The notes under the pieces are model-generated. The model saw nothing but the letters and a program-made list of their open reading frames with translations, was not told the DNA's origin and did not search any database. The translations under genes were made by a program, and so were the position numbers. Positions 35,976-47,219 of a DNA stretch of 64,000 bases are shown here, piece after piece. The stretch is from Roseovarius spongiae (lineage in GTDB: Bacteria > Pseudomonadota > Alphaproteobacteria > Rhodobacterales > Rhodobacteraceae). The stretch spans positions 372,001-436,000 of the forward strand of contig NZ_RAPE01000003.1 in NCBI RefSeq assembly GCF_003651245.1. Reading direction: 5' to 3'. How positions within the stretch are numbered: the stretch's first letter is position 1; each line of letters begins with the position of its first letter.

Positions 35976-36049
35976 GCGGGTATGGTGAAATGGTATCATA
36001 AGAGCCTTCCAAGCTTAAGGTGCGGGTTCGATTCCCGCTACCCGCTCCA
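35976..36049 (+). tRNA. tRNA-Gly (TCC anticodon)
   Basis: A 74-base tRNA with encoded CCA. Acceptor stem GCGGGTA/TACCCGC is a perfect seven pairs, the anticodon loop is CTTCCAA giving TCC, the T-arm reads GCGGGTTCGATTCCCGC, and the discriminator base is T. It decodes GGA and GGG. The plus-strand tRNA ends eight bases before the stop codon of convergent soxG. No integrase or duplicated 3' end is seen. Confidence 0.97.
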
Positions 36050-36057
36050 GCCTCTTC

Positions 36058-36627
36058 CTACTGCGTATTCTCGATCGACGTCTCCAGCGCGTGCAGGAAC
36101 GACTGCGCCGATGAACTGGCCGAGAGCAGCAGGTAGGTGTTGTCTCCGGTGCGCGCGATGATGACCCCGAGGTGCTCCATCACCGTGCGGGCGATGGCGT
36201 TCAGGGCGAAGGCATCCGGGTGCAGGTCGATCATGCAGATGCGTTCCAGCGCCGCGCGTGCGCCCGTTCCGCTGATTTCCAGCGCGCACCAGACATCACT
36301 CTGGTCGGTGGTGTAGGCCGCGCCGTCGAGCTTCGCGGCGATCTGCCGCTCCGCGTCGGGGGTTTCGCAGGGAAAGAGCGCGAAGGCCTGGTCGGACGAG
36401 AGCCGCATCAGCGCGGCCGACTTGTCCTTGGCGACGTCCGATCGACCCACCTCCGGCAGGTTGACGCCGAAGGCGGCTTTGATCGCCTTCTTCGCGGCGT
36501 CCTCTCCGCCCAGCGGCAGGGCGATGGAGACGATGGCGAGGTGTTCGGGCGCCTTCAGCGTGACGGCGCCGAAATCGCGATCATACCCCGCGAGCGGGGG
36601 GGCGGCGGTGAGGGTGAATTCAGGCAC
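36058..36627 (-). CDS. soxG: Sarcosine oxidase gamma subunit
   Basis: 189 residues from the GTG at 36627, which overlaps the soxA stop by eight bases. The GcvT-like sequence (PEFTLTAAPPLAGYDRDFGA; then VWCALEISGTGARAALERI and the end AQSFLHALETSIENTQ) is that of SoxG, the small subunit of heterotetrameric sarcosine oxidase that packs against SoxA. A longer frame with an ATG at 36735 exists but lies inside soxA and is rejected. It is the last gene of soxBDAG and is followed closely by the convergent tRNA-Gly. Confidence 0.92.
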   Translation of the reverse strand: MPEFTLTAAPPLAGYDRDFGAVTLKAPEHLAIVSIALPLGGEDAAKKAIKAAFGVNLPEVGRSDVAKDKSAALMRLSSDQAFALFPCETPDAERQIAAKLDGAAYTTDQSDVWCALEISGTGARAALERICMIDLHPDAFALNAIARTVMEHLGVIIARTGDNTYLLLSASSSAQSFLHALETSIENTQ

Positions 36628-39568
36628 GCAGGCGCTCTCCTTGGGGGTCGATGAAATGGGGCGAGGTGATCTCGACCTGCATCTCGGTGTCATGCACGGG
36701 GCTGACGGCGCGGACGACCTCGCCCATGCGCGCATCGCCCGAGCGGATGAAGCCGAGGCCGATGGAATGGCCTAGACTGGGAGACCATGCGACCGAGGAC
36801 ATCCAGCCCTCGTCATTGGCCATCACCGCGTCGCGCCCTTGGCTGATGAAATGCGATCCTGCGATGAGATTCCGCGAGCGGTCGACCGGGCGGAAACCGA
36901 CGAGTTTCACGGCGTCGTCGCGCTGCAATTCGGGGCGTTGCGACAGGGTCTTGCCGATGCAGTCCTTGGCGGCGCTGACCATGCGCCCCAGCCCGAGGTT
37001 GTGCGCGGTCGTGCGCCCGTCCAGTTCGTTGCCCGCGGCGTGGCCCTTTTCGATGCGCATCACGCCCAATGCCTCGGTGCCGTAGGGCACGGCGTCGAAC
37101 TCGCGCCCCGCCTCCATCAGCACGCGCATCATGTCATTGCCATAGCGCGCAGGCACGGCGACCTCGAACGCCAATTCACCCGAGAACGAGATGCGGAAGA
37201 GCCGCGCGGGCGTGCCGCCGCAGACCGTGACCTCGCCGCAGGCCATGAACGGAAACGCGTCGTTGGAGATGTCGTGTTCCTTATCCACCACCTTGCGCAG
37301 CAGGTCGCGCGATTTCGGTCCCGCGACGGCGAACTGCGCCCAGCCGTCGGTCGTGGAGATCAGATGCACGTCCATGTCCGGCCACAAGCATTGGCGCGCG
37401 AATTCCATCCGGCGGAACACCAGCACCGCGTTGGCGGTCGTCGTGGTCATGACAAAATGGTTTTCTCCCATCCGCGCGGTGGTGCCGTCGTCGTAGCAGA
37501 TGCCGTCCTCGCGCAGCATAATGCCATAACGGATGCGGCCCACGGGCAGCTTGGCGAAACCGTTGGCGTAGACCTTGTTGAGGAACGCCGCCGCGTCGCG
37601 GCCCTGGATTTCGATCTTGCCCAATGTGGTCACGTCGCAGATGCCGACCGTCTGCCGCGTTTGCAGCGCCTCGCGGTCCACGCTGTCGCGCCAGCCCTTT
37701 TCGCCGGGGCGGACGAACCATTGCGCACGCAGCCAGTTGCCGACCTCGACGAAGGTGGCGCCGTTGGCCTTGGCCCATTCGTGGCTGGGTGTCAGCCGGT
37801 AGGGGCGGAAATCGCGGCCCCTCGCGCGGCCCGCAAGCGCACCGATGGGCACCGGCGTGTAAGGCGGGCGGAAGATCGTCGTGCCGGTCTCGGGGATCGA
37901 TTTGCCGGTGCATTTGGCCATGATCGCGAGCGCGGGAATGTTCGACGTCTTGCCCTGGTCGGTGGCCATGCCGAGCGTCGTGTAACGCTTCATGTGTTCG
38001 ACCGAGCGGAAATTCTCGCGGTGGGCCTGCTTGATGTCCTTGACGGTCACGTCGTTCTGAAGATCGAGCCACGCGCGTTTGCGGCTTTCGGGGACGTACC
38101 AGACGGGCGCGCCCTCGCGCGGCTCATCCTCGGCCTTGGGACCGGGTTTGCGCGACGGGGTGAAACCGAGATCCTTGAGTTGCGCATTGGCCGCCTTGCG
38201 CCCTTCGTCGAGCGCGGCGGCGAGCGTCAGTTGCCCGTTCGCGGCCCCCGCAACTACCATCCCGGCAGGCAGGTGCGCCCCCGGCACGAAGGCATCGATC
38301 GCCTCGTTCCATTCGGGTTTGCCGCGCTGGTGGCAGGTCAGGTGCACGGTGGGGTTCCACCCGCCCGAGACCGCGAGCGCGTCGCAGGGAATGACCTGCC
38401 CGTCGGTCAGGGTGATGGATTTGAGGGCCTTGCGCCCGACCGTGTCCATCACCGCCGCACCGCGAATATGCCGCGCGCCCGGCACGTCGCAGACCGCCGC
38501 GCGGTCCCGCGTGTCGACGATGGCGCGCACGTCGACGCCTTTCGCGGCGAGGTCGGCGGCGGTGCGCCAGCCGTCATCGTTGTTGGTGAAGACGGCCATC
38601 GTCTGGCCCGGCGTGACGCCGTAGCGGTTCACGTAGGTGCGCACGGCGCCCGCGAGCATGATGCCGGGCCGGTCGTTGTTGCCGAACGCGATGGGCCGCT
38701 CGGTCGCGCCCGCGGCCAGCACGGCACGGCGCGAATAGATCCGCCAGAGCACCTGGCGCGGCTTTACCCCGGGATCGGGCAGGTGGTCGGTCACGCGTTC
38801 CAGCGCGCCGTAGACCCCGTGGTCATAGGCGCCGTAGATCGTGGTGCGGGTCATCAGCCGCACGTTCGGCATCGCCCGCAATTCGGCCAGGGCGGCCTCG
38901 GTCCATGCGGAACCGGGCATGTCGTCCACGGCGAGCGTCTCGGCGTTGAGCCGCCCGCCCATGCGGAAATCCTCGTCCGCGAGGATCACCCGCGCGCCGC
39001 TGCGCCCGCCCGCAAGCGCGGCGGAAAGGCCGGCGGGACCGGCACCGATCACCAGCAGGTCGCAATGCAGGTAGCCCTTGTCGTAGGTGTCGGGATCGTC
39101 CTCCATCGACAGGCGGCCAAGGCCCGCCGAGGCGCGGATCGCGGGTTCGTAGAGTTTCTCCCAGAAGGCGCGCGGCCACATGAAGGTCTTGTAGTAGAAC
39201 CCCGCGCTCAGGAAGGGCGACATGAGGTCGGTGACCGCCATCAGGTCGTGTTCGAGCGATCCGCGATGGTTCTGGCTGGTCGCGGTCAGCCCGTCGTAGA
39301 GTTCCGCGACCGTGGCGCGGGTGTTGGGTTCCTGCCGCGCGCCGTCGCGCAGGTGGACGAGCGCGTTGGGCTCCTCCGACCCCGCGGTGAATATGCCGCG
39401 CGGACGGTGATACTTGAAGGAGCGCCCGACGAGAAGCTGGCCGTTGGCCAGGAGCGCGGAGGCGAGCGTGTCGCCCGCGTGGCCCTGCATGGCGCGTCCG
39501 TTGAAGGTGAAGTCGACCGTGCGGGACGTGTCGATCAGCCCCTTGGCGATGCGGTTCGTCTGGCTCAT
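36620..39568 (-). CDS. soxA: Sarcosine oxidase alpha subunit
   Basis: 982 residues. The N-terminus (RTVDFTFNGRAMQGHAGDTL) is the 2Fe-2S ferredoxin-like fold found without cluster ligands in SoxA. Next comes a Rossmann FAD/NAD domain (LVIGAGPAGLSAALAGGRSG), and the last 400 residues are a GcvT-type folate-binding domain (KIEIQGRDAAAFLNKVYANG, and GHAAGNELDGRTTAHNLGLG). It takes formaldehyde units from sarcosine to tetrahydrofolate. Start ATG 39568 overlaps the soxD stop by four bases; a much longer frame runs upstream through soxD and is false. Confidence 0.95.
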   Translation of the reverse strand: MSQTNRIAKGLIDTSRTVDFTFNGRAMQGHAGDTLASALLANGQLLVGRSFKYHRPRGIFTAGSEEPNALVHLRDGARQEPNTRATVAELYDGLTATSQNHRGSLEHDLMAVTDLMSPFLSAGFYYKTFMWPRAFWEKLYEPAIRASAGLGRLSMEDDPDTYDKGYLHCDLLVIGAGPAGLSAALAGGRSGARVILADEDFRMGGRLNAETLAVDDMPGSAWTEAALAELRAMPNVRLMTRTTIYGAYDHGVYGALERVTDHLPDPGVKPRQVLWRIYSRRAVLAAGATERPIAFGNNDRPGIMLAGAVRTYVNRYGVTPGQTMAVFTNNDDGWRTAADLAAKGVDVRAIVDTRDRAAVCDVPGARHIRGAAVMDTVGRKALKSITLTDGQVIPCDALAVSGGWNPTVHLTCHQRGKPEWNEAIDAFVPGAHLPAGMVVAGAANGQLTLAAALDEGRKAANAQLKDLGFTPSRKPGPKAEDEPREGAPVWYVPESRKRAWLDLQNDVTVKDIKQAHRENFRSVEHMKRYTTLGMATDQGKTSNIPALAIMAKCTGKSIPETGTTIFRPPYTPVPIGALAGRARGRDFRPYRLTPSHEWAKANGATFVEVGNWLRAQWFVRPGEKGWRDSVDREALQTRQTVGICDVTTLGKIEIQGRDAAAFLNKVYANGFAKLPVGRIRYGIMLREDGICYDDGTTARMGENHFVMTTTTANAVLVFRRMEFARQCLWPDMDVHLISTTDGWAQFAVAGPKSRDLLRKVVDKEHDISNDAFPFMACGEVTVCGGTPARLFRISFSGELAFEVAVPARYGNDMMRVLMEAGREFDAVPYGTEALGVMRIEKGHAAGNELDGRTTAHNLGLGRMVSAAKDCIGKTLSQRPELQRDDAVKLVGFRPVDRSRNLIAGSHFISQGRDAVMANDEGWMSSVAWSPSLGHSIGLGFIRSGDARMGEVVRAVSPVHDTEMQVEITSPHFIDPQGERLRA

Positions 39569-39852
39569 GTGCTGCGCCCCCGTTCGCGCGCGACATCGCG
39601 CGCGATTTCCACCCTCGTGATCTCGTGCGTGAGCGTGTCGCGCGTCACCACGAGCCAGCTGCGATCGCCCTGTTCGTGATACCAGAGCTCGCGCATCTCG
39701 CCGGCCACGTTGTCGCGCAGGTAGCCGTATTCGAGGAACCGCTCGGCCGCGTCCTTGGCGTCCGGGTCGGGGCGCTCGATCAGGCAGGCGTCGCCGAGAT
39801 AGGTGAACTCGGCCGCGTCGCGCGGGCCGAGAAGGGGGTGGTTTATGAGCAT
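39565..39852 (-). CDS. soxD: Sarcosine oxidase delta subunit, variant without the zinc cysteines
   Basis: 95 residues: MLINHPLLGPRDAAEFTYLG at the start, then RDNVAGEMRELWYHEQGDRS and VTRDTLTHEITRVEIARDV, the common SoxD pattern. Classical SoxD binds one zinc through CPHC near the start and a His-x3-Cys later. Here the CPHC region reads NHPLLGP, and the later Cys is Asp (HEQGD), so the zinc site looks lost, as in a SoxD subgroup I recall from rhizobia and roseobacters. Its ATG lies right after a hairpin-rich gap from soxB, preceded by a GGAGG site. Confidence 0.88.
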   Translation of the reverse strand: MLINHPLLGPRDAAEFTYLGDACLIERPDPDAKDAAERFLEYGYLRDNVAGEMRELWYHEQGDRSWLVVTRDTLTHEITRVEIARDVARERGRST

Positions 39853-39866
39853 GTGGCCTCCAGGCG

Positions 39867-39954
39867 GGGAAGAATTCTGGAAAATTCTTCCCAATTTTCT
39901 TGGAAGAAAATTGCGCGGCCGGAACCGGGGGGCGCAATGCCCGGGGTTCCGGCC
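39867..39954. repeat. Three consecutive perfect hairpins in the soxB-soxD gap
   Basis: In the soxB-soxD intergenic region: GGCCGGAACC (39917-39926) pairs with GGTTCCGGCC (39945-39954), with further GGGC/GCCC pairing inside; AATTTTCTT (39893-39901) pairs with AAGAAAATT (39904-39912); GGGAAGAATT (39867-39876) pairs with AATTCTTCCC (39883-39892). Stems are 10, 9 and 10 perfect pairs, nearly touching. The last ends 15 bases before the soxD ATG. They might act as an attenuator, an mRNA stability block for differential expression, or a protein-binding site. Confidence 0.7.
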
Positions 39955-39973
39955 TGTTGCGGGTGGGGGATTG

Positions 39974-39995
39974 GAGTATTTCTGCAAAGAAGAAG
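39974..39995 (+). repeat. Dispersed element, GAGTATTT-CAAAGAAGAAG tail type
   Basis: GAGTATTTCTGCAAAGAAGAAG lies between soxB and the hairpin block, opposite to the direction of the sox operon. The tail matches the copies at 4321-4354 and 35821-35858. The GCCTCCGGCGGG head is not recognisable here. Confidence 0.5.
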
Positions 39996-40006
39996 CATCG
40001 CGGGTC

Positions 40007-41257
40007 TCAATGCAGGTTGGGCTGGGCGCCCACACCCTTTTCGTCGATCATGTGGCCGCGACGGAACCGGTCGAGCCGCATTTCGGCGGCGACCGGGTGG
40101 GGCGCGTCCCTCGCCAGCAGATGCGCGTAGCACCAGCCCGAGGCCGGGGTCGCCTTGAACCCGCCGTAGCACCAGCCGCCGTTGAAGTAGAGCCCGTCGA
40201 TATGGGTGCGGTCGATGAAGGGCGAGCCGTCCATGCTCATGTCCATCACGCCGCCCCACGAGCGCAGCAGCCGCGCGCGCCCGATCATGGGCATGATCGC
40301 CATGCCGCCTTCGCACACGTCCTCGACCACGGGCAGGTTGCCGCGCTGCGCGTAGGAGTTGTAGCCGTCGATATCGCCGCCGAAGACCAGCCCGCCCTTG
40401 TCGGACTGGCTGACGTAGAAATGGCCGGCGCCGAAGGTGATGACGCCGGGCAGCACCGGCTTCAGCCCCTCGGTCACGAAGGCCTGGAGGACGTGGGACT
40501 CGATCGGCAGGCGCATGCCCGCAAGCGCGGCCACCCGGCCCGAGGATCCGGCGACGCACATCGCCACCTTGCGCGCGCGGATCGGGCCGCGGGTGGTTTC
40601 CACGCCGCGGCAGGTTCCGTCTTCGATGTCGAAGCCGGTGACCTCGCAGTTCTGGATGATGTCGACGCCGCGCGCGTCCGCTGCGCGCGCATAGCCCCAG
40701 GCGACCGCGTCATGGCGCACCGTCCCGCCGCGCCGCTGGTAGAGCCCGCCGCGGATCGGAAAGCGGGCGTTGTCGAAATCGAGGAACGGCAGTTCGCGGC
40801 GCAGCTGGTCGGCGTCGGCGTATTCCGCGTCCGCGCCGGCGAGGAACATCGCGTTGCCGCGCCGGATGAAGGCGTCGCGCTGGGCGTCGGAGTGCACGAG
40901 GTTCAGGATCGAGCGTTGCGAGATCATCGCGTTGTAGTTCAGATCCTGCTCCAGCCCCTCCCAGAGCTTCAGCGACAGCTCATAGAACGGTTCGTTCCCC
41001 GGCAATAGGTAATTGGAGCGGATGATCGTGGTGTTGCGGCCCACGTTGCCCGACCCGATCCACCCCTTTTCCAGCACCGCGACATTGGTGATCCCGTATT
41101 CGCGGGCGAGGTAGTAGGCCGTGGCGAGCCCATGCCCGCCGCCGCCGATGACGACCACGTCGTATTCGCGCTTGGGCTCGGGGTCGCGCCAGGCGGGTTT
41201 CCAGCCCTTGTTGCCGGTCAGGCCTTCCTTGAGGATGCGAAGGGCGGAATAGCGCAT
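40007..41257 (-). CDS. soxB: Sarcosine oxidase beta subunit
   Basis: 416 residues. The FAD motif YDVVVIGGGGHGLATAYYLA follows a 30-residue N-terminal segment, and GNVGRNTTIIRSNYLLPGNE is the SoxB flavin region. SoxB carries the covalent FMN and noncovalent FAD that oxidise sarcosine (N-methylglycine), yielding glycine, formaldehyde (or methylene-THF) and peroxide. It is the first gene of soxBDAG and diverges from the GlxA-type regulator across 74 bases. A 154-base structured gap separates it from soxD. Neighbouring folate genes such as glyA are absent. Confidence 0.95.
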   Translation of the reverse strand: MRYSALRILKEGLTGNKGWKPAWRDPEPKREYDVVVIGGGGHGLATAYYLAREYGITNVAVLEKGWIGSGNVGRNTTIIRSNYLLPGNEPFYELSLKLWEGLEQDLNYNAMISQRSILNLVHSDAQRDAFIRRGNAMFLAGADAEYADADQLRRELPFLDFDNARFPIRGGLYQRRGGTVRHDAVAWGYARAADARGVDIIQNCEVTGFDIEDGTCRGVETTRGPIRARKVAMCVAGSSGRVAALAGMRLPIESHVLQAFVTEGLKPVLPGVITFGAGHFYVSQSDKGGLVFGGDIDGYNSYAQRGNLPVVEDVCEGGMAIMPMIGRARLLRSWGGVMDMSMDGSPFIDRTHIDGLYFNGGWCYGGFKATPASGWCYAHLLARDAPHPVAAEMRLDRFRRGHMIDEKGVGAQPNLH

Positions 41258-41331
41258 GGGCGGGCTCCTGTTCTGCGTCTTGCATAATCAAGGGTTCGGG
41301 GCCGGTGGACTATCCCGAAACGGACGGATAC

Positions 41332-42288
41332 ATGTCCATGATGGCCAAATCGCCCGAATCCCGCCCGATGTGCGTCGGCATCCTGCCGATCCCCGGCTTC
41401 GCGATCATGTCCTTCGCGTCGCTGAGCGAGCCGATGCGCGCGGCGAACCTGCTGGCGGGGCGGACGCTCTATGACGTGCGCGTCATCGGCGAAGGCCCGG
41501 TCGCCAGTTCCGGCGCGGCCTCGGTCACGCCGCATTGCGCGATGAATGAGGCGCCCGCGCTTGACCAGCTCTTCGTGGTCGCGGGGGGCGATCCGATGCA
41601 GTTCGAGGACGCGGGCGTGCTGCGCTGGCTGGGGCGCTTGGCGCGGGCGGGCACGCTGCTGGGCGGGGTGTCGGGCGGACCGGTGATCCTCGCCCGCGCC
41701 GGGCTGATGGCGGGGCGGCGGATGACGCTGCACTGGGAACATGCCGCCGCGCTGGCCGAGATCGCGCCGGATCTGGCGATCGAGCGCACGCTCTACGTGA
41801 TCGAGCGCGATCGCGTGACCTGCGCCGGCGGGACCGCGCCGCTCGACCTCATGCACGCGCTGATCGCGCGCGATCATGGTGCGGTTTTCGCCCGCGCGGT
41901 CAGCGACTGGTTCATGCACACCGAGGTGCGCCCGCCCATCGGCCCGCAGCGCGCCGGGCTGGTCGAGCGCGTGGGCAGCCACGCGCCCGCCCTGCTCGAC
42001 GCGATCGCCGCGATGGAAAGCCACGTGGCCGATCCGCTGGACCTGCGGCAACTGTCGGTTCTGGCGGGCGTCTCGCCCCGGCAGTTGGGGCGGCTGTTCC
42101 GCGATGAGCTGGGCGTCTCGGCGATGAGTTACTACCGGCGCTTGAGGCTCGAAAGGGCGCAGAGCCTGTTGCGCAACTCGGCCCTGTCGCTGACCGAGAT
42201 CGCGCTGGCCACCGGGTTCGCCAACTCGTCGCATTTCAGCCGCGCCTATTCGGCGCAGTTCGGCGCGCCGCCCTCGGCCTATCGTTGA
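41332..42288 (+). CDS. GlxA-type transcriptional regulator (DJ-1/PfpI-like domain plus AraC HTH)
   Basis: 318 residues from ATG 41332; GTG 41305 or the ATGs at 41338 and 41341 are alternatives. The N-terminal half is a class I amidotransferase-like sensor fold (VGILPIPGFAIMSFASLSEP, and GGVSGGPVILARAGLMAGRR with no cysteine nucleophile at the elbow). The C-terminal half is an AraC double helix-turn-helix (DLRQLSVLAGVSPRQLGRLF and LTEIALATGFANSSHFSRAY). Relatives GbdR and SouR control glycine betaine and sarcosine catabolism. Divergence from soxB strongly suggests that it regulates soxBDAG. Confidence 0.9.
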   Translation: MSMMAKSPESRPMCVGILPIPGFAIMSFASLSEPMRAANLLAGRTLYDVRVIGEGPVASSGAASVTPHCAMNEAPALDQLFVVAGGDPMQFEDAGVLRWLGRLARAGTLLGGVSGGPVILARAGLMAGRRMTLHWEHAAALAEIAPDLAIERTLYVIERDRVTCAGGTAPLDLMHALIARDHGAVFARAVSDWFMHTEVRPPIGPQRAGLVERVGSHAPALLDAIAAMESHVADPLDLRQLSVLAGVSPRQLGRLFRDELGVSAMSYYRRLRLERAQSLLRNSALSLTEIALATGFANSSHFSRAYSAQFGAPPSAYR

Positions 42289-42338
42289 ACCGCCCCGGCG
42301 GCTGCGCTAGCCTCAGGGCCCGAACAAAGGAGCGCCCC

Positions 42339-43175
42339 ATGCCCCCGCTGACCGTCGCCTGCCTGCAAACCCGCGCGCGCCCGGATTTCGACGCGGCGCT
42401 GCAAGAGGCGCTGCCACTGGCCGAAGAGGCGGTGTCGCGCGGCGCGCAAATGCTGTTCCTGCCGGAATATTGCGGCGGGCTGGCGACCGAGGGCGCGGCG
42501 GTCGCCCCGCCGATGGCGGAGGAGGACGCGCATCCGGTGCTGCGCGCGATGCGGGGGTTCGCGGCGCAGAACCGCGTCTGGGTGAACCTCGGCTCCATCG
42601 CCGTCACCGGGCCGGACGGGCGCATCATCAACCGCGGTTTCATGCTCTCGCCCGAGGGCGGGATCGCGGGGCGCTACGACAAGATTCACCTCTTCGACGT
42701 GCGGCTTTCCGAAAGCGAGGTCTATCGCGAAAGCGACCGCGTCGATCCGGGGACTCGCGTGGTGATCCACGACACACCACTGGCGCGCATCGGCCACACG
42801 ATCTGCTATGATTTGCGGTTCCCGCATCTCTTCCGCGCGCTGGCGCAGGGCGGGGCCGACATGATCGCCTGCCCCGCGGCCTTTACCGCGCGCACCGGGG
42901 CGGCGCATTGGCATGTTCTCAACCGCGCCCGCGCGATCGAGACGACGCGCTTTGTCGTCTCCGCGGCGATGACCGGCCCGGTGCCGGGCGGAGGCGAGAC
43001 CTACGGCCATTCGCTGATCGTCGATCCCTGGGGCGAGGTGCTGGCCGATGGCGACGAGGGGCCCGGCGTGATCCTGGCCGCGCTCGACCTCGACATGGTC
43101 GCGGCCACCGAGGCGCGGGTGCCAAGCCTGATGAACGACGCGGATTTCGCGCCGCCGGACGCCGCGGACAGATAG
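42339..43175 (+). CDS. Carbon-nitrogen hydrolase, deaminated-glutathione amidase (Nit1)-like
   Basis: 278 residues. The Glu-Lys-Cys triad of the nitrilase superfamily is in place: E in MLFLPEYCGGL, K in GRYDKIHLFDV and C in TICYDLRFPHLF. The CYDLRFP and DVRLSESEVYRESD segments match Nit1, which hydrolyses deaminated glutathione, a side product of transaminases. A strong AAAGGAG ribosome binding site precedes the ATG. It lies 50 bases after the regulator gene and 59 before allE, so the three may be cotranscribed. Confidence 0.88.
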   Translation: MPPLTVACLQTRARPDFDAALQEALPLAEEAVSRGAQMLFLPEYCGGLATEGAAVAPPMAEEDAHPVLRAMRGFAAQNRVWVNLGSIAVTGPDGRIINRGFMLSPEGGIAGRYDKIHLFDVRLSESEVYRESDRVDPGTRVVIHDTPLARIGHTICYDLRFPHLFRALAQGGADMIACPAAFTARTGAAHWHVLNRARAIETTRFVVSAAMTGPVPGGGETYGHSLIVDPWGEVLADGDEGPGVILAALDLDMVAATEARVPSLMNDADFAPPDAADR

Positions 43176-43234
43176 GGTTTGCAGCCTCCCGCGCGCTCTG
43201 CTCTGATGCGGGCCGATTGACAGGAGTAACCCGC

Positions 43235-44053
43235 ATGAGCGAGCGCACGTACTTCGCCAGCCCCGGCGGCCAGCCGCCGCAGACCGCGCTTTTCAGCGAT
43301 CGCGCCGTCTTTACCGAAGCCTACGCAGTGCTGCCCCGCGGCACCATGCGCGACATCACGGCGAGCCGCCTGCCCCATTGGGACGCCACCCGCCTATGGG
43401 TGATGGCGCGCCCGCTGTCGGGCTTCGCCGAGACCTTTTCGCACTACCTGATGGAGATTTCGCCCGACGGCGGCTCCACCCGCCCCGAGCCGGACGCGCG
43501 GGCCGAGGGCGCGCTTTTCGTCACCGGCGGCGCGGTGGAACTGACGATCAACGGGCAGGCGCATGTCCTGCGCGCGGGCGGCTTCGCCTACATACCGCCG
43601 GGAAGCGACTGGCGGCTGGCGCAGACCGGCGACGGCGTGGCGGTGCTGCACTGGGTGCGCAAGGCCTACGTGCCGGCGGACGGCCTGCCCGCGCCCGATC
43701 CCGTCATCACCAGCGACGCGGAGAACGAACCATTCGCCATGCCCGATTCGGACGGGCGCTGGGCGACGACGCGGTTCGTCGATCCCGACGACATGCGCCA
43801 CGACATGCACATGACCATCGTCACGCTCCATCCCGGCGCGGTGATCCCGTTCCTCGAGACCCACGTCATGGAGCACGGGCTCTACGTGCTCGAGGGCAAG
43901 GCCGCCTATCGGCTCAACCGCGATTGGGTCGAGGTCGAGGCGGGCGATTACATGTGGCTGCGCGCCTTCTGCCCGCAGGCCTGTTACGCGGGCGGGCCGG
44001 GGCCGTTCCGCTACCTGCTCTACAAGGACGTGAACCGCCACGCCGCGCTCTGA
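43235..44053 (+). CDS. allE: (S)-ureidoglycine aminohydrolase (AllE-like bicupin)
   Basis: 272 residues in two cupin domains. The first has GALFVTGGAVELTINGQAHV and GFAYIPPGSDWRLA; the second has the metal-binding VIPFLETHVMEHGLYVLEGK (E, H, H in order) and GDYMWLRAFCPQACYAGGPG. This is the YlbA/AllE family, which releases ammonia from (S)-ureidoglycine to give (S)-ureidoglycolate for AllA. AllE needs ureidoglycine from an allantoate amidohydrolase (AllC), which is not in the window. An AGGAG site precedes the ATG. It lies 13 kb from the other purine genes. Confidence 0.93.
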   Translation: MSERTYFASPGGQPPQTALFSDRAVFTEAYAVLPRGTMRDITASRLPHWDATRLWVMARPLSGFAETFSHYLMEISPDGGSTRPEPDARAEGALFVTGGAVELTINGQAHVLRAGGFAYIPPGSDWRLAQTGDGVAVLHWVRKAYVPADGLPAPDPVITSDAENEPFAMPDSDGRWATTRFVDPDDMRHDMHMTIVTLHPGAVIPFLETHVMEHGLYVLEGKAAYRLNRDWVEVEAGDYMWLRAFCPQACYAGGPGPFRYLLYKDVNRHAAL

Positions 44054-44066
44054 ACGCGCGCCGGCG

Positions 44067-44089
44067 CTTTCAATGTTCCAAGAATACTC
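44067..44089 (-). repeat. Dispersed element GAGTATTCTTGGAACATTGAAAG after valS
   Basis: On the minus strand it begins 16 bases after the valS stop codon, on the valS coding strand, in the 51-base gap between convergent allE and valS. The GGAACATTGAAAG tail is identical to the one after efp. It carries no T-tract, so it is not by itself a standard terminator. Confidence 0.65.
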
Positions 44090-44104
44090 GACTGCGCCGC
44101 CCGC

Positions 44105-47122
<3,018 letters not shown>

Positions 47123-47219
47123 TGCGTCGGTCTCCGCTGCATCCCGCTGTTCCCGCAGTGGTTAGCGAATGACGCGGCGAAGGGGAAGTGCGCCGCTGCG
47201 AAAAGCAGCAATGGCTGTG

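Noticed and set aside
36839..39679. A 946-residue plus-strand frame opposite soxA
   Set aside because: Same reason: it mirrors soxA codons, has no start context and no domain; soxA on the other strand has full family motifs.
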